NCBI RefSeq assembly: GCF_018398315.1
Contig: NZ_JAHBRW010000001.1
Location: forward strand, 4,286,501 to 4,350,500
DNA length: 64,000 nt
Origin: Chelatococcus sp. YT9
GTDB lineage: Bacteria; Pseudomonadota; Alphaproteobacteria; Rhizobiales; Beijerinckiaceae
Reading direction: 5' to 3'
Shown here: piece by piece, positions 18,453 through 26,344 of the stretch
Numbering within the stretch: the stretch's first letter is position 1
Layout: each line of letters begins with the position of its first letter
The notes under the pieces: generated by a model
Databases searched by the model: none
The model's input: only the letters and a program-made list of their open reading frames with translations
What the model was told of the DNA's origin: nothing
Translations under genes and position numbers: made by a program

Positions 18453-19210
18453 CACACCACCCCTGCATCGACGATGTAGTTCTGACCCGTGCACATGCGG
18501 GCGGCATCAGACGCGAGGAACAGGACCATGGCGGCGATATCCTCGGGCAGGATCTCACCTTTAAGCGCCTGCCGCTCCTGCGCCCTGGCGAGGCGTTCAG
18601 GAGTGGCGGCGGCGCGCTGGCGTTCCGTCATCACCCATCCAGGAGTGACGGCATTGACGCGGATGCCATCACCGCCGAGTTCCCGCGCGAGTGAGCGCGT
18701 GAAGCCGACCACAGCGGATTTTGCCGTGGTATAGGCGATGATGCCCGGTGCGCCCTGCATCCAGGAGGTCGAACTGAGGTTGATCACCGCCCCACCGCGC
18801 CCTGCTCGCATGCCGGGCACAACAGCCTGCGTCACGAACATCATGTGCCGGAGGTTCACTGCTAGCCGGTCATCCCAGTAGGCCAGTGTAACGTCATCGA
18901 AGCGGTGCCGCTCATCATGGCCCGCGTTGTTGACGAGGATCGAGAAGGGTCCGAGCTTTGTGGCGAGCGTGTCGATGGCCGCGCATGTCGCCGCGATGTC
19001 ACGCAGGTCGACAGCGGCGAAGGCCGTCGCGGCGCCCTCCCCGGCAAGCTTGTCGGCCAGCGCTTGGCCACGGCTAGCGTCGATATCGAGGAAGCCGACA
19101 TGCGCGCCCTGCGCAGCAAAGGCTTCCACGACGGCGCGACCGATACCGTCTGCGCCTCCGGTGACGAGCACGGGCTTGGCCGCGAGGTCGGAATATTTCG
19201 CTTGGCTCAT
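18452..19210 (-). CDS. XylB-like aldose 1-dehydrogenase (classical SDR)
   Basis: 252 residues from the ATG at 19210. Classical short-chain dehydrogenase: TGGADGIG at 17-24 for NAD(P), NNAG at 95-98, and the catalytic Ser (148-150), Tyr161 and Lys165. The segments NNAGHDERHRFDDVT and YWDDRLAVNLRHMMFVTQAV closely recall Caulobacter D-xylose dehydrogenase XylB, so oxidation of an aldose to its lactone is the favoured reaction. It starts four bases after the IclR-lactonase gene, which would open that lactone. The sugar is not identifiable from sequence. Confidence 0.85.
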   Translation of the reverse strand: MSQAKYSDLAAKPVLVTGGADGIGRAVVEAFAAQGAHVGFLDIDASRGQALADKLAGEGAATAFAAVDLRDIAATCAAIDTLATKLGPFSILVNNAGHDERHRFDDVTLAYWDDRLAVNLRHMMFVTQAVVPGMRAGRGGAVINLSSTSWMQGAPGIIAYTTAKSAVVGFTRSLARELGGDGIRVNAVTPGWVMTERQRAAATPERLARAQERQALKGEILPEDIAAMVLFLASDAARMCTGQNYIVDAGVV

Positions 19211-19214
19211 GATG

Positions 19215-20924
19215 CTATCCCGCAAAGGCATGCGCTGGCAGCCCCGGTACGTCGACCGGCAACGCAAACAGCCCACCGGAGAAGGGTGCGTCCGTCAGCA
19301 CGCGGGATGGCAGGCGGATACGTGCGGACGTGATGAACAGCGTTTTCAAATCGCCCCCGCCGAAGGCGACGCTGGTCGGTCGCGGCACGGGCAGGCGCAC
19401 CTCGCGATCGAGCGTGCCGTCCGGCGCGAAACGCCTGACGCACCAACCATCCCAGATAGCGCACCAGACATAGCCTTCGATATCCACGGCGAGGCCATCG
19501 GGGCGCCCCTCCTCCTTGTCGACGGACGCGAAGATGCGGCGTTCGCCAACGGTGCCGGTCTCGACATCGAAGGCATAGGAGTAGATGCGGCCCGCCGAGT
19601 CGGCGAAATAGAGCGTGCGGCCGTCAGGGCTCCAGTCCAGCCCGTTGGCCACGGTGAAGCCCGTATCGGCCCGCTGCCAGGAGAGATCCGGCCCGATAGC
19701 GTAGAGCGCGCCCGCGGCGCGGCTTGCGTCGAGGCGCATGGTGCCAGCCCACATGCGCCCCCGCGCATCGCATTTGCCGTCGTTGAAGCGGTTGTCAGGA
19801 ATATCGGCTTCAGGATCGACAAGCCGCGTCAGGCGGCCGCTCGCGAAATCGAAGGCTTCGAGGCCATCCTGCGTCAAGGCCACGAGACCACCGTCATGGC
19901 GCGGCGCGACCGCACTGATGAGGCGCGGCATCACGACTTCCTCGTTGCTCCGGGTCGCCGGATCAAAGCGGTAGACGGCGGGCGCGAGGATATCGACCCA
20001 GTAAAGGCGCTGCTCCCGCGTTGACCACACGGGCCCCTCCGCGAGATGCGCCCCCCAGGGGAGCACGCATTCCACATCCGCGTCGGCGACCCGCCCGGGC
20101 CGGACGTAAGAGGTGATGTTGAGCTGAGAGGCACCGACGTTCCCGGAAATCTGGCGGGCAGCCGCCATCAGATCGCGCCCCGTGACATGCAGGCGATCGT
20201 TGGAGAGGCGGGAACTCGGCCCGAAAACGCCGAGGGCGGCCACGGCCTTGCCCGTGTGGTCGAAGACCGGCGCGGCCACCGAGGAGACCCCGGGCACATG
20301 CTCAGCGAGCGAGATGGCATAGCCGCGAGCGCGGGACAAGGCGAGGTCGGCGACGAGCGCTCCCTCATCGGTGATCGTACGCTCGGAATAGCGATCAAGC
20401 GTCATGCCATCGAGCAGTGCGCGCTGCTCGTGCGGGGCGGCGAAGGCAAGCAGCGCCTTGCCGCCGGCCGTGCAATGCAGCGGGGCCCGGCGGCCAATCT
20501 CGATGCGGAAGCCGAAAGCCCCGCCGCGCGAACGCTGATCGATATAGAGCACCTCACCATTATCAATGGCGCAGACCGCCACCGTTTCGCGGGTCTCATC
20601 GGCCAGCCGCTCGAGCATAGGCCCGGCGACGCCACGGAGGTCAAAGGATTCCCATACCCGGTGCGCCAGCTCGAACAGCCGGTGGCCGAGCCGGTAGGTG
20701 TTGTCGCTATCTTCGTGCCGTACCAGACGGAACAGCACCAGCGTATTGAGCATGCGGGCAAGCGTGCCCTTCGGCAGTTTGGTTGCCGCCTGCAGATCCT
20801 TGAAGCGCGGCGGCGAGGGATACTCCCCGATGACGTCGAGGAGATAGAGGCCCTTGGCGAGCGCCGCGGCGCCCGTCGGAACATCGCGCTCCTCAGGCGT
20901 CAGGACGCGCGCGTCTTGGTCCAT
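19215..20924 (-). CDS. IclR transcription regulator fused to SMP-30/gluconolactonase
   Basis: 569 residues from the ATG at 20924, one uninterrupted frame. Residues 20-75 are an IclR winged helix-turn-helix (FKDLQAATKLPKGTLARMLN), 85-260 the IclR effector-binding domain, and about 283-569 a complete SMP-30 beta-propeller. The lactonase metal ligands are present: Glu296 (AEGP), Asn428 (ANGLDWSPDG) and Asp476 (RPDGLAVD), as is the NRFNDGKCDARG block, so the enzyme half looks active. Caulobacter XylC is an SMP-30 lactonase, but there it is a separate protein. Fusion suggests regulation coupled to the lactone intermediate. The gene overlaps the preceding SDR gene by 25 bases and sits inside the operon it probably controls. 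An ATG at 20963 is an alternative start. Confidence 0.85.
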   Translation of the reverse strand: MDQDARVLTPEERDVPTGAAALAKGLYLLDVIGEYPSPPRFKDLQAATKLPKGTLARMLNTLVLFRLVRHEDSDNTYRLGHRLFELAHRVWESFDLRGVAGPMLERLADETRETVAVCAIDNGEVLYIDQRSRGGAFGFRIEIGRRAPLHCTAGGKALLAFAAPHEQRALLDGMTLDRYSERTITDEGALVADLALSRARGYAISLAEHVPGVSSVAAPVFDHTGKAVAALGVFGPSSRLSNDRLHVTGRDLMAAARQISGNVGASQLNITSYVRPGRVADADVECVLPWGAHLAEGPVWSTREQRLYWVDILAPAVYRFDPATRSNEEVVMPRLISAVAPRHDGGLVALTQDGLEAFDFASGRLTRLVDPEADIPDNRFNDGKCDARGRMWAGTMRLDASRAAGALYAIGPDLSWQRADTGFTVANGLDWSPDGRTLYFADSAGRIYSYAFDVETGTVGERRIFASVDKEEGRPDGLAVDIEGYVWCAIWDGWCVRRFAPDGTLDREVRLPVPRPTSVAFGGGDLKTLFITSARIRLPSRVLTDAPFSGGLFALPVDVPGLPAHAFAG

Positions 20925-21883
20925 GTCTGTGCCGCCTCGCCGATCATGCGATCGATCGTCCATGCCGGTCGAAATCCTAATAGGTCGCGAATCTTGCTGT
21001 TGGAGGTGTGATAGTAGACACCCGCCCCGGGCAGATCGACGGTATGCAGCGGAAGGCCGGTGACGGCGGCCATCTGCGGCAGGGCGTCGGCGAAGTCAAC
21101 GGGCTCTGTGGCGCCCAGATTGAAGGCCTCGCCCACCGCCTTGTCATGGTCTAGTCCGAGCAGGATGCCGGCCACCATGTCGCGCGTGTCGGTGATATGC
21201 ATCTTGAACGGACGGCCGTTCTCGTTGCGTGACAGTACGAGCGCCTCGCGACCATCGTCCACACGCTTCAAGGCCTCCACGGCCGCTCGGTTGCCGAAGG
21301 CTTCCTGCTGCCGGATCTTCGGATGGAGGAAGAAGCGCGGCCCGGAGAAGAAGCTCGCGGGATCCAGGAGCTCGCTCGCGTCCTGGGTGTGCGAGAAGCG
21401 CAGGATGACGGAGGGGATGCCGGCCGTGCGCTCGGTGAAGCGCACGAGATCCTCGCCCAGAAGTTTTGTGAGCCCGTAAGGCGAACGCGGCTTGAGCGGA
21501 TGTTTCTCGTCAATCGGCTGATAGTCCGGCACATTCTCTGGGTAAACTTCGCCCGACGAGGCAAAGACGATGCGGCCGACCTTGGCGGCGACGGCAGCTT
21601 CCAGAATGACCCGTGTCCCATCCACATTGGCGCGGTGCAGCTTGTCGGCGTCCGCCGCCAGCCACGACATGAAGGCACCAAGGTGAAGGATCGCGGTCGC
21701 GCCTTCGAGCGCGCGCCTCGCCGCGTCGCGATCGTCAAACGGACCGACCACTTCCCGATAGTTCTGATACACGAGCCCGAGCGGCCGCAGATCGAAACCC
21801 GCAACCTGCTCACCGCGATCGATGAGCGCTTGCACCACCTTGGAGCCAATGCGGCCGGCACTGCCGGTAACGACGATGGTCAT
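20900..21883 (-). CDS. NAD-dependent epimerase/dehydratase (extended SDR)
   Basis: 327 residues. The N-terminus MTIVVTGSAGRIGSKVV is an extended-SDR Rossmann motif; the catalytic residues are in SSGEVYP (109-114) and SPYGLTK (Tyr136, Lys140). It acts on a sugar or nucleotide sugar in the cytoplasm. Uronate dehydrogenases share this fold but are near 265 residues, so that identity is possible yet not favoured. It overlaps the IclR-lactonase start and follows the ABC ATPase gene after a 229-bp gap holding a repeat element. Confidence 0.8.
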   Translation of the reverse strand: MTIVVTGSAGRIGSKVVQALIDRGEQVAGFDLRPLGLVYQNYREVVGPFDDRDAARRALEGATAILHLGAFMSWLAADADKLHRANVDGTRVILEAAVAAKVGRIVFASSGEVYPENVPDYQPIDEKHPLKPRSPYGLTKLLGEDLVRFTERTAGIPSVILRFSHTQDASELLDPASFFSGPRFFLHPKIRQQEAFGNRAAVEALKRVDDGREALVLSRNENGRPFKMHITDTRDMVAGILLGLDHDKAVGEAFNLGATEPVDFADALPQMAAVTGLPLHTVDLPGAGVYYHTSNSKIRDLLGFRPAWTIDRMIGEAAQTWTKTRAS

Positions 21884-21984
21884 GATTGTCCTCTAGTCTG
21901 CCAAATGACAGTTGTCTTGCACGCACTGATGACCCGAGGAATAGCGCCTCACCACCGCTCGCCCGAGCCTGATCATCAGCGTCC

Positions 21985-22090
21985 CCTCTCCCCGGCGGGG
22001 AGAAGGACAGGATGAGGGGCATCGAGAGGGGAAATATCCCCTCGCCCGGACGCTGCGCGTCCGATCTCTCCCGCCGGGAAGAGGTGACCG
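21985..22090. repeat. inverted pair of GC-rich intergenic repeats inside the sugar operon
   Basis: Two related half-elements lie in opposite orientation: 21985-22018 (containing CTCCCC-GGC-GGGGAG) and 22063-22090 (containing CTCTCCCGCCGGGAAGAG). The reverse complement of the second matches the first over about 27 bases with few differences. This CCCTCTCC..GGAGAGGG type is a common extragenic repeat in Hyphomicrobiales. Transcribed, it would fold into a large stem between the ATPase and epimerase genes. Confidence 0.6.
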
Positions 22091-22112
22091 CCGCCTCGAA
22101 AAGGTCTTCCCC

Positions 22113-23243
22113 TCACCGCACCGCGCGGCCGGTTTCGGCGTCGAACACATGCAGGCGTGCCGGATCGAACCCGAGCTGGACCGGCCGGCCAAGGGCGATG
22201 TCGCCCGCGTTGATCAGGCGCGCAATCTGCGCATCCCCCCGCTCGTCATCGACCCCCGCCGCGCGCGCGATGTCGGTGCGATTGGCCTCGGGAATGTCAC
22301 AATAGACATATTTCTCGCTGCCTAGGCTTTCGACGAGCCGCGGGCTCACCGTGAACGTGACCGGGCTGTTGCCTTCCGTGATATGCTCAGGCCTCAGGCC
22401 AAGAATAACCTCGCGGCCATCAAGGGGCTTCAGGCGTTCGGCCGGCAACGTCAGTTTCACGTCCTGCCCATAGAGCGAGACCGTCCCTGCTCCGCTGCCG
22501 AGCTTCAGCTTCGACTTGAGGAAGTTCATGCCCGGTGACCCGATAAAGCCGGCGACGAACAGATTCGCCGGGTTCGCGAACATCTCATCCGGCGCGGCGA
22601 TCTGCTGAATTTCGCCATCGCGCATGATGACGATGCGATCAGCCATCGTCATCGCCTCGATCTGGTCATGCGTCACATAGATCGTGGTGACGCCGAGCCG
22701 CTTGTGCAGGGCGCTGATCTCGGCGCGCATATGCACCCGGAGCTTGGCATCGAGGTTGGACAGAGGCTCATCCATCAGGAAGGCCTGCGGCTCACGCACG
22801 ATGGCGCGCCCGAGCGCCACGCGCTGGCGCTGGCCGCCCGAGAGCGCCCGCGGCCTACGTTCGAGCAGGTGCTCGACGCCGAGAATACGGGCCGCTTCCT
22901 TGACGCGCCGATCGATCTCGGCGGCCGGAGTTCCCCGCATCTTCAGGCCGAAGCCCATGTTCTTGGCCACGGTAAGATGTGGATAAAGCGCATAATTCTG
23001 GAACACCATGGCGATGTCACGATCACCAGGCGCCAGATCCGTCACCTCCCGGTCGCCGATGAGCACGCGACCTGAGGTCGCCTCCTCCAGGCCGGCGAGG
23101 ATTTTCAACATGGTCGACTTGCCACAGCCGGAGGGGCCGACGAAGACCACGAATTCACCGTCGGCGATGTCGAGATTGAAATCCTTCAGGACCGCGAGCG
23201 GACCATAGGATTTCGTGACGTGTTCGATACGGATTCCCGCCAT
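22113..23243 (-). CDS. sugar ABC transporter ATP-binding protein (MalK/UgpC-like)
   Basis: 376 residues. The ABC domain (1-235) has Walker [10 protein letters not shown], signature LSGGQRQR, Walker [13 protein letters not shown] and the switch His in YVTHDQIEAMT; the C-terminal third is the MalK-type OB regulatory domain. It energises uptake by the two permeases just upstream, 15 bp from the MalG-like gene. A second, separate ATPase of this family is encoded at 52.9 kb with ugpABE. Confidence 0.92.
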   Translation of the reverse strand: MAGIRIEHVTKSYGPLAVLKDFNLDIADGEFVVFVGPSGCGKSTMLKILAGLEEATSGRVLIGDREVTDLAPGDRDIAMVFQNYALYPHLTVAKNMGFGLKMRGTPAAEIDRRVKEAARILGVEHLLERRPRALSGGQRQRVALGRAIVREPQAFLMDEPLSNLDAKLRVHMRAEISALHKRLGVTTIYVTHDQIEAMTMADRIVIMRDGEIQQIAAPDEMFANPANLFVAGFIGSPGMNFLKSKLKLGSGAGTVSLYGQDVKLTLPAERLKPLDGREVILGLRPEHITEGNSPVTFTVSPRLVESLGSEKYVYCDIPEANRTDIARAAGVDDERGDAQIARLINAGDIALGRPVQLGFDPARLHVFDAETGRAVR

Positions 23244-23258
23244 GCGTGTTTCACGGCC

Positions 23259-24089
23259 TCACTTTTCGGCGCCAGCGGTCAGCCCGCCGACGAGGTAGCG
23301 CTCAAGGAACAGGTAGATGACGATGATCGGCAGGGCGACGAGTACCGCTGCGGCCGAAATCTGGTTCCAGTTGGTGATGTACTCGCCCTTCATGGTCGTG
23401 ATGCCTAGATTGGCCGTCCAGTTGGTCTGCGAGTTGGTCAGGAAGGTGCGGGCATAGGCATAGTCCGACCACGACAGCACGAAACCGTAGAGAGCGGTTG
23501 CGGCGAGCCCGGGTGTCGCGACCGGCAGGATCACGCGGAACATGGCGCCGAGCGGCGAGCAGCCGTCGACCATGGCCGCCTGTTCAAGCTCACGCGGAAT
23601 GGTGTCAAAATAGCCCTTCAGCATCCAGGTGCTGAAGGGAACGATCAGCGTCGCATGGGCGAGAATGATCGACCACAAGCTGCCGATCAGACCGAGCTGC
23701 CGGAAGATGCCGAACAACGGAATGACGAGCAGGGTCGCCGGCAGCATCTTCGCCGTCAGGATGAACAGGCCGAGCGAGGGCCCGCCCCTCAACCGGAAGC
23801 GTGACAGCGAATAGCCGGCAAAGACGGAGACGAACATCGAAATGCCGACCGAACCGAGTGCCGCGAGGATCGAGTTACCGAGCCACAGCGGGATGGGCCG
23901 CTCTTCCATGATCTGCCTGAAGATGCCCCACTGGGGCACCTCCGGCCAGAACTTCGGCGGCAGATGATGCAGTGAGTCCGCCGGCGAAAGCGCCGTCACC
24001 ACCAGCCAGTAGATGGGGAACAGAAGCACCCCGCAGGTGAGGACGACACCGAGATAGAGAAGAGCCTGACGGCTGGGACGTGTGCGCAT
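23259..24089 (-). CDS. sugar ABC transporter permease (MalG-like)
   Basis: 276 residues with six hydrophobic segments and the EAA loop at IPRELEQAAMVDGCSPLGAM, typical of carbohydrate uptake family 1. It forms the inner-membrane channel with the MalF-like permease encoded 12 bp upstream. Confidence 0.9.
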   Translation of the reverse strand: MRTRPSRQALLYLGVVLTCGVLLFPIYWLVVTALSPADSLHHLPPKFWPEVPQWGIFRQIMEERPIPLWLGNSILAALGSVGISMFVSVFAGYSLSRFRLRGGPSLGLFILTAKMLPATLLVIPLFGIFRQLGLIGSLWSIILAHATLIVPFSTWMLKGYFDTIPRELEQAAMVDGCSPLGAMFRVILPVATPGLAATALYGFVLSWSDYAYARTFLTNSQTNWTANLGITTMKGEYITNWNQISAAAVLVALPIIVIYLFLERYLVGGLTAGAEK

Positions 24090-24101
24090 CGCGGTGCCTC
24101 C

Positions 24102-25061
24102 TCAATAGATCGATTCAGCCGAGCGCCCGACCATCAGGCGGCTGGCGATGACGCAGAGGATGAGGGTGACGACGCCGACCGCCGAGGCATAGCCCATCTT
24201 GAAGAAGCTGAAGGCCTGCTCGTAGGTCATGATCGACAGGGTCTGCGTCGCCTTCAGCGGGCCGCCGCCGGTGAGCACGTAGATGATGGAGAAATCGCGG
24301 AACACCCACAGGATGGTCAGCACCATGGTGACGCCGAGCACCGGCATCAGACAGGGCAAGGTGATGTTGATGAAGCGCTGCCAGCCATTGGCGCCGTCGA
24401 CGCGGGCGGCGTTGTAGAAATCCTCCGGAATGGATTGGAGACCAGCCAGCGTCATGATCGACACGAACGGATAGCCCTTCCACACCATGGTCACCGCCAC
24501 CGCCGCGAAGGCCGCGGTCGGGTCCGAGAACCAGTTGATGGTCGTGTTGACGAGGCCGAGCTTGATGAAAAACCAGTTCATCAGGCCGAAGGAGGAATCG
24601 AAGATCCAGGCGAAGATGACGACTGCGACGATCTCCGGCACAGCCCAGGGCAGCGCCACGAACAGCCGTGCGATCGCCCGGCCCCGGAACTTGTTGTTCA
24701 CGAGCAGCCCCGTCCCTACACCCAGCACGAAGCAGGCGATCGTGACGACGACGATGAGCTTGAAGGTCACCCAACAGGCCATCCAGAACTCGGGCGACGT
24801 GAACAGCCGCTCGTAGTTGATCGTCGTGAAGGGACGGCGCGGAGCGCCGAGCCTCACGAGACCGACGTTCTGGAAGGACATGTCGACCGAGACGAACAAC
24901 GGATAGATGATGATCAGCGCGATCAGCACCACCGCCGGCGCCAGCAGCAGGTAGCCGAGCCAATGGCGGCGGCTCGGCCGGGCCAAGTCGAGACCGAACC
25001 TGCGGCGCGATGGAGCAGAGCTCGGCGTGAAGGGCGGCGCGATGGTGGGGTGCTGGTTCAT
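24102..25061 (-). CDS. sugar ABC transporter permease (MalF-like)
   Basis: 319 residues from the ATG at 25061, which overlaps the end of the deacylase gene by four bases (ATGA). Six transmembrane segments and an EAA loop at IPEDFYNAARVDGANGWQRF. About 40 residues precede the first helix. An in-frame ATG at 25088 would add nine residues; the overlap start is preferred because of coupling. Confidence 0.9.
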   Translation of the reverse strand: MNQHPTIAPPFTPSSAPSRRRFGLDLARPSRRHWLGYLLLAPAVVLIALIIIYPLFVSVDMSFQNVGLVRLGAPRRPFTTINYERLFTSPEFWMACWVTFKLIVVVTIACFVLGVGTGLLVNNKFRGRAIARLFVALPWAVPEIVAVVIFAWIFDSSFGLMNWFFIKLGLVNTTINWFSDPTAAFAAVAVTMVWKGYPFVSIMTLAGLQSIPEDFYNAARVDGANGWQRFINITLPCLMPVLGVTMVLTILWVFRDFSIIYVLTGGGPLKATQTLSIMTYEQAFSFFKMGYASAVGVVTLILCVIASRLMVGRSAESIY

Positions 25062-26110
25062 TGGCGCTCCAAGCTTTGGCGGGCCCACATGAAAGCGGTA
25101 TCGCCGGCGACGAAGGTCTGCTTGACCCAGAGTGGGACGGCCCCATCGAAGGGCGCGCGGATCGGCGTCTCGCCGTCGAAGGCGGCAACCTCGCCCTCAG
25201 CGTACGCAACGAAGTCGCCAGGCCGGCTGAGAAGGCGGACGCCGGCGGTCTCGACGGCCTGCGCCTCCTCGACCGTGATCAGCCGCCGCGGGGACGGGTC
25301 TCGCCAAACGATGAGCGAGGCTGCGGTCTCATCGGAGATCAGGCCATGGACGGCGAGCAGCTTCGCGATGGTCGAAAGGGCGACATCGGCGCTGGACCGC
25401 GCGAAAAACAGGCCGCATTCGACCGTCAGGCCTATAGCGTTTCCACCGGGGTCGCTGAATTGATTGTAGTTGGTCAGGGTCGGGCTGTGGACGCTGCCCT
25501 TGTTGAAGACAAAGCGCGTATGGGGCTGCCCGATGCGGTCGGCGAGCGCGGCCGCACGCGAGCCGGGCTTCAGCACGAAATAAGGGGTCGCCTCATAGGG
25601 CGTGGCATGGAGGTCGAGCAGCACGTCAGCGCTGGCGACCAGCGGCCGTAGCTGCCGGGCGCGATCGAGCTCGACGGAACGACGATCGCTGTCGAGGATC
25701 GCGTCGTCCCATAGCCGATTGAAATCATCCTCGATGAAGCGAATGCCGTAGGGATCCACGCCATTGGTCGCGGCATGGGCGGCCACGTTGCAGATGGCGA
25801 GAGACAAACGGCCGATCTCCGGACGAATGCCCCGTTCGAGCAAGGTGATCACCGCCTCAAGCCCACCCGGCTCGTTGCCGTGGGCAAGGGACGTCACCAG
25901 CACATGCGGACCGGCCCGGCCGCTGTCGAAAGTGAATGCGTAGGGAATCCCGCCCTCACCTTTCGCGAAGGGGCTGAGATCCCGACGCGGGATGCCGGTG
26001 TGACGACGTTCTTCTTCGATCCGCGCGCTGACTGCCGTCGCGCGGTCGCGCAATACGGCCAAATCCTCGCGCGCTGAATCTTGTGCGATGGTTGGGCTCT
26101 CAGCGGTCAT
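25058..26110 (-). CDS. succinylglutamate desuccinylase/aspartoacylase-type zinc hydrolase
   Basis: 350 residues of the AstE/AspA (M14-related) family. Zinc ligands are His77 and Glu80 (AHGNEPGG) and His168 (DLHATP); DDFNRLW around 128-134 supplies the Asn-Arg substrate carboxylate site and Glu231 (TVECG) fits the general base. A small beta domain forms the C-terminus. Characterised relatives remove acyl groups from amides. Its place between the sugar-binding protein and the permeases is unusual and suggests the imported substrate may carry an amide- or ester-linked acyl group. That is inference; the fold and zinc site are clear. Confidence 0.82.
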   Translation of the reverse strand: MTAESPTIAQDSAREDLAVLRDRATAVSARIEEERRHTGIPRRDLSPFAKGEGGIPYAFTFDSGRAGPHVLVTSLAHGNEPGGLEAVITLLERGIRPEIGRLSLAICNVAAHAATNGVDPYGIRFIEDDFNRLWDDAILDSDRRSVELDRARQLRPLVASADVLLDLHATPYEATPYFVLKPGSRAAALADRIGQPHTRFVFNKGSVHSPTLTNYNQFSDPGGNAIGLTVECGLFFARSSADVALSTIAKLLAVHGLISDETAASLIVWRDPSPRRLITVEEAQAVETAGVRLLSRPGDFVAYAEGEVAAFDGETPIRAPFDGAVPLWVKQTFVAGDTAFMWARQSLERQ

Positions 26111-26193
26111 GGTGGTCCGGATCGATGTTCAGGGCTTTGGTTTGGTCGCTGTTCGATGTCTAGCGGTCATCTGCGGAAGGGGCAGCGCCTGTT

Positions 26194-26334
26194 CCCCCAC
26201 CCCTTACCCCCTCCCAACAAGGGGGAGGGGGACGGCAGCGTTGCGGATAAATCCGACACCATGCCGTGCACTGGGGAAAGAGGCGCGCCGCCAACCGATG
26301 CCCCTCCCCTTGTGGGGAGCGGTAAGGGGTAGGG
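26194..26334. repeat. inverted repeat element after the binding-protein gene
   Basis: The left arm at 26194-26231 and right arm at 26300-26334 are reverse complements with a few mismatches over about 35 bases (core CCCTTACC ... GGTAAGGG), around a spacer near 70 bases. As RNA it forms a long stem just after the binding-protein stop at 26345. It is likely to protect the upstream message or limit read-through into the deacylase and permease genes. Confidence 0.65.
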
Positions 26335-26344
26335 CGCTACGCCC

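Noticed and set aside
20900-21883. Identification as uronate dehydrogenase
   Set aside because: Fold and operon context would fit, but the protein is about 60 residues longer than characterised enzymes, so only the family was named.
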